A DNA stretch of 32,120 bases. Origin: Candidatus Doudnabacteria bacterium (lineage in GTDB: Bacteria; Patescibacteriota; Doudnabacteria; UBA920). Shown in pieces: positions 30,521 to 32,120 of the stretch. The stretch covers positions 1-32,120 of the forward strand of contig CAIVSE010000046.1 of the NCBI GenBank assembly GCA_903908535.1, in the 5' to 3' direction. Each line of letters starts with the position of its first letter. The first letter of the stretch is position 1. The translations under genes and the position numbers were made by a program. Below the pieces are notes generated by a model. It saw only the letters and a program-made list of their open reading frames with translations, had not been told where the DNA came from and searched no databases.

Positions 30521-32080
30521 TTACTGCTTTATAAAAGTAACAACAGTTTGTCCCTCACTCAACCCAGAAGTTATTTCCACCAGGCCGCCGTCGGCCTGCA
30601 GGCCGGTTTGCACCTGCACCTGGTGATAAGTGCCGGTTTTGGCATTATCCACCACGCGGACGTAGTCGTTGCCATTTTGGATAATGACCGCCTGGGCCGG
30701 AATGGCTAAAACGTTAGTTTTTGACGCGGTTAAAATGGTTAAATTGGAGGTCATACCGGGCTTGATGTCGGGAATATTGGGCAGGCTGGCCTTAACTAAA
30801 TAGTCCACCACTCCGGAAATTACCGTAGACGCCGGATTTACGGTTAAAACCGCGCCGCTAAAGTGGCGGTCAGGCCCCAAAGCGTCAAAAGTGTAATCCA
30901 CGCTCTGGCCCGGCTGGAGCAGGGCAATATCGGCTTCACTGACGTCAGATTCCGTGTGTAAATCTGTAACATTCTGCAAAACCATAACCTGCTGCTGGGC
31001 TGTGGCCAATTGGCCGACTTTGGCGTCAACTTCGGTAATAGTGCCGTCCACCGGCGCGGTCAAGACAGTATTATTGTAGGCGGCCTGGGCAGCCTGGACC
31101 TGGCCCTGGGCCGAAACAATGGCAGCCTGGGCCACGGCAACGTCTGCCGGCTGGGCTGTGGCCATGGTTTGGGCTAAACTCGCCTGGGCCTGGGCCAAAG
31201 CGCTTTGCGCGCTGTTGAGTTGGCCCTGGGCCGCGCTTACAGCCACGGACTGGGACTGCAAAGCGGTTTGGTAAGCGTTGAAATTGGCGGTGTAAGCCGC
31301 AGCATAAGTATTGGGGATGCTCACAGTCCAGGAATCTGCCGGAGCCGGAGTACCATTAAACTGGATATACAAACCAAAGCTGCCCAAAGCCACGGGCTGG
31401 TTTTGCACGTTGCCGCTGGCAATTTCCAAACCGCTGACCTCAAACTTCGGCCCGCCGCCGGTTTGGTAAACAGTAATTTTATAGATGCCCTGCTGGGAAC
31501 CGGCATAGGTACCGGTAATAACAGGGATGACATTGTCAGTGTTATTGCTGGAGGCCACGGCGGTAATGGAAGTATTCATCAAAACATTATAGGCATTTTG
31601 CACGGCGGTATTTTGCTGGTTCATGGTATTGGCTAAACTGGTGCTGGCATTTTGCAGGGTGACCTGCGCGGCATTAACCGCGGCCTGGGCCACGGCGATT
31701 TGCTGGTTACTGCTGCCGGCTAAAACTTTTTGGTAATTAGCTGTGGCCTGGTCCAAACTGCCCTGGGCCGTGGTTAAACCGGCCTGGGCCGAAGCCTGGT
31801 CCAAAGTCGCCAAAACCTGGCCGGCCTTAACCACATCGCCTGCCTGCGCTTTAACCTGCTTAACCACGCCGCTGCCGGTAAAGCTTAAATCCAGGTCTGT
31901 GCCAGAAACCACCTGGCCGGTGGTTAAGACCGTGGCCTGCAAATTCTGTTTAGTGACCACTGTCGTTTGGATGTTAGCGGCATTATTTTTACTTTTAAAA
32001 ACCCTGGAAGCTATAAAACCCAGAATCAAAATAATAATAATTCCCCAAATAATCTTCTTTTTTGTAAAAAATTTCTTCAT
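30521..32080 (-). CDS. MacA/HlyD-type periplasmic adaptor protein
   Basis: This 519-residue protein starts with a basic stretch and one helix (residues ~9-28), followed by a lipoyl-like half (VKQVKAQAGDVVKAGQVLATLD), a long Ala/Gln-rich coiled-coil hairpin (TTAQGSLDQATANYQ, QSAQAQASLAQTMA and similar), the second lipoyl half (TVLTAPVDGTITEVDAKVGQ) and beta-barrel domains ending LVEITSGLSEGQTVV. Within the coiled coil, residues ~175-260 form an unusual beta-rich insertion (TGTYAGSQQGIYKITVY, ALGSFGLYIQFNG, WTVSIPN). No TolC-like protein is in the window, and the cell may have no outer membrane. It is the first gene of the export operon seen here. Confidence 0.9.
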   Translation of the reverse strand: MKKFFTKKKIIWGIIIILILGFIASRVFKSKNNAANIQTTVVTKQNLQATVLTTGQVVSGTDLDLSFTGSGVVKQVKAQAGDVVKAGQVLATLDQASAQAGLTTAQGSLDQATANYQKVLAGSSNQQIAVAQAAVNAAQVTLQNASTSLANTMNQQNTAVQNAYNVLMNTSITAVASSNNTDNVIPVITGTYAGSQQGIYKITVYQTGGGPKFEVSGLEIASGNVQNQPVALGSFGLYIQFNGTPAPADSWTVSIPNTYAAAYTANFNAYQTALQSQSVAVSAAQGQLNSAQSALAQAQASLAQTMATAQPADVAVAQAAIVSAQGQVQAAQAAYNNTVLTAPVDGTITEVDAKVGQLATAQQQVMVLQNVTDLHTESDVSEADIALLQPGQSVDYTFDALGPDRHFSGAVLTVNPASTVISGVVDYLVKASLPNIPDIKPGMTSNLTILTASKTNVLAIPAQAVIIQNGNDYVRVVDNAKTGTYHQVQVQTGLQADGGLVEITSGLSEGQTVVTFIKQ

Positions 32081-32114
32081 AAGCGATGTGAGCGAATCCC
32101 GATTATAATCGGGA
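32081..32114 (-). promoter_or_regulatory. Leader with perfect palindrome before the MacA-like gene
   Basis: ATCCCGATTATAATCGGGAT (32095-32114) is a perfect 20-bp palindrome, and on the minus strand TTCGCTCACATCGCTTATG follows up to the start codon. The latter resembles the leader end of the pilus operon (14006). The promoter itself is beyond the window. Confidence 0.55.
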
Positions 32115-32120
32115 TGAGCG

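Noticed and set aside
1-32120. CRISPR array, cas genes or a known defence system
   Set aside because: No regularly spaced 20-40-base repeats with unique spacers and no Cas-like protein were found.

Overview
The window reads as a chromosomal segment of an uncultured bacterium, most likely of the Candidate Phyla Radiation (Patescibacteria). This is an inference from gene style, not from a marker gene: a ComEC cut down to its membrane part, a type IV pilus set with a short PilB-like ATPase and several minor pilins, an NDP kinase with an internal insertion, a B12-dependent ribonucleotide reductase beside a corrinoid adenosyltransferase, an ORF6N and a BRO/DinD-like gene, and few Shine-Dalgarno sequences. 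UGA is used as a stop, so the code is standard (table 11).

Layout. 1-1412: an insertion sequence with a DDE transposase. 1496-5430: accessory region with a five-helix membrane protein, a BRO/DinD-like protein, a secreted sedolisin-type peptidase and an ORF6N protein. 5481-8189: a plus-strand redox cluster (DipZ-like CcdA-thioredoxin fusion, XRE regulator, small membrane protein, MsrB). 8390-14006: a minus-strand type IV pilus/pseudopilus operon (ATPase, platform protein, GspH-, J- and X-like pilins, a pilin fused to a beta-propeller, and a major-pilin-like gene). 14281-15390: an unknown single-pass membrane protein with its own promoter. 15466-18297: uvrA. 18298-19078: a long protein-free stretch with promoters, terminators and folded RNA candidates. 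19079-21990: comEC, cyclophilin and ndk. 22156-26231: nrdR, nrdJ (class II RNR), cobO and a DUF167 gene, read right to left. 26515-26991: a small anchored protein behind a long folded leader. 27249-32080: a MacA/LolD/two-FtsX-type-permease export operon.

How the parts fit. The pilus operon and ComEC suggest surface adhesion and DNA uptake. The nrdR-nrdJ-cobO set suggests that dNTP synthesis depends on salvaged cobalamin; no B12 biosynthesis gene is visible. DipZ plus MsrB forms a route that delivers electrons outward and repairs oxidised methionine.

The most interesting signal is a ~110-bp promoter module found three times (3498-3607 plus, 14083-14192 minus, 18348-18458 plus). It consists of a TTATCCACA box, then 54-55 bp downstream four TGTTAT-type direct repeats spaced exactly 11 bp, then a -10-like element. 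It precedes the secreted peptidase, the pilus operon and a candidate structured RNA, and looks like the binding array of one transcription factor, plausibly of the OmpR/PhoB type. A second recurring feature is a set of large imperfect hairpins in the intergenic gaps.
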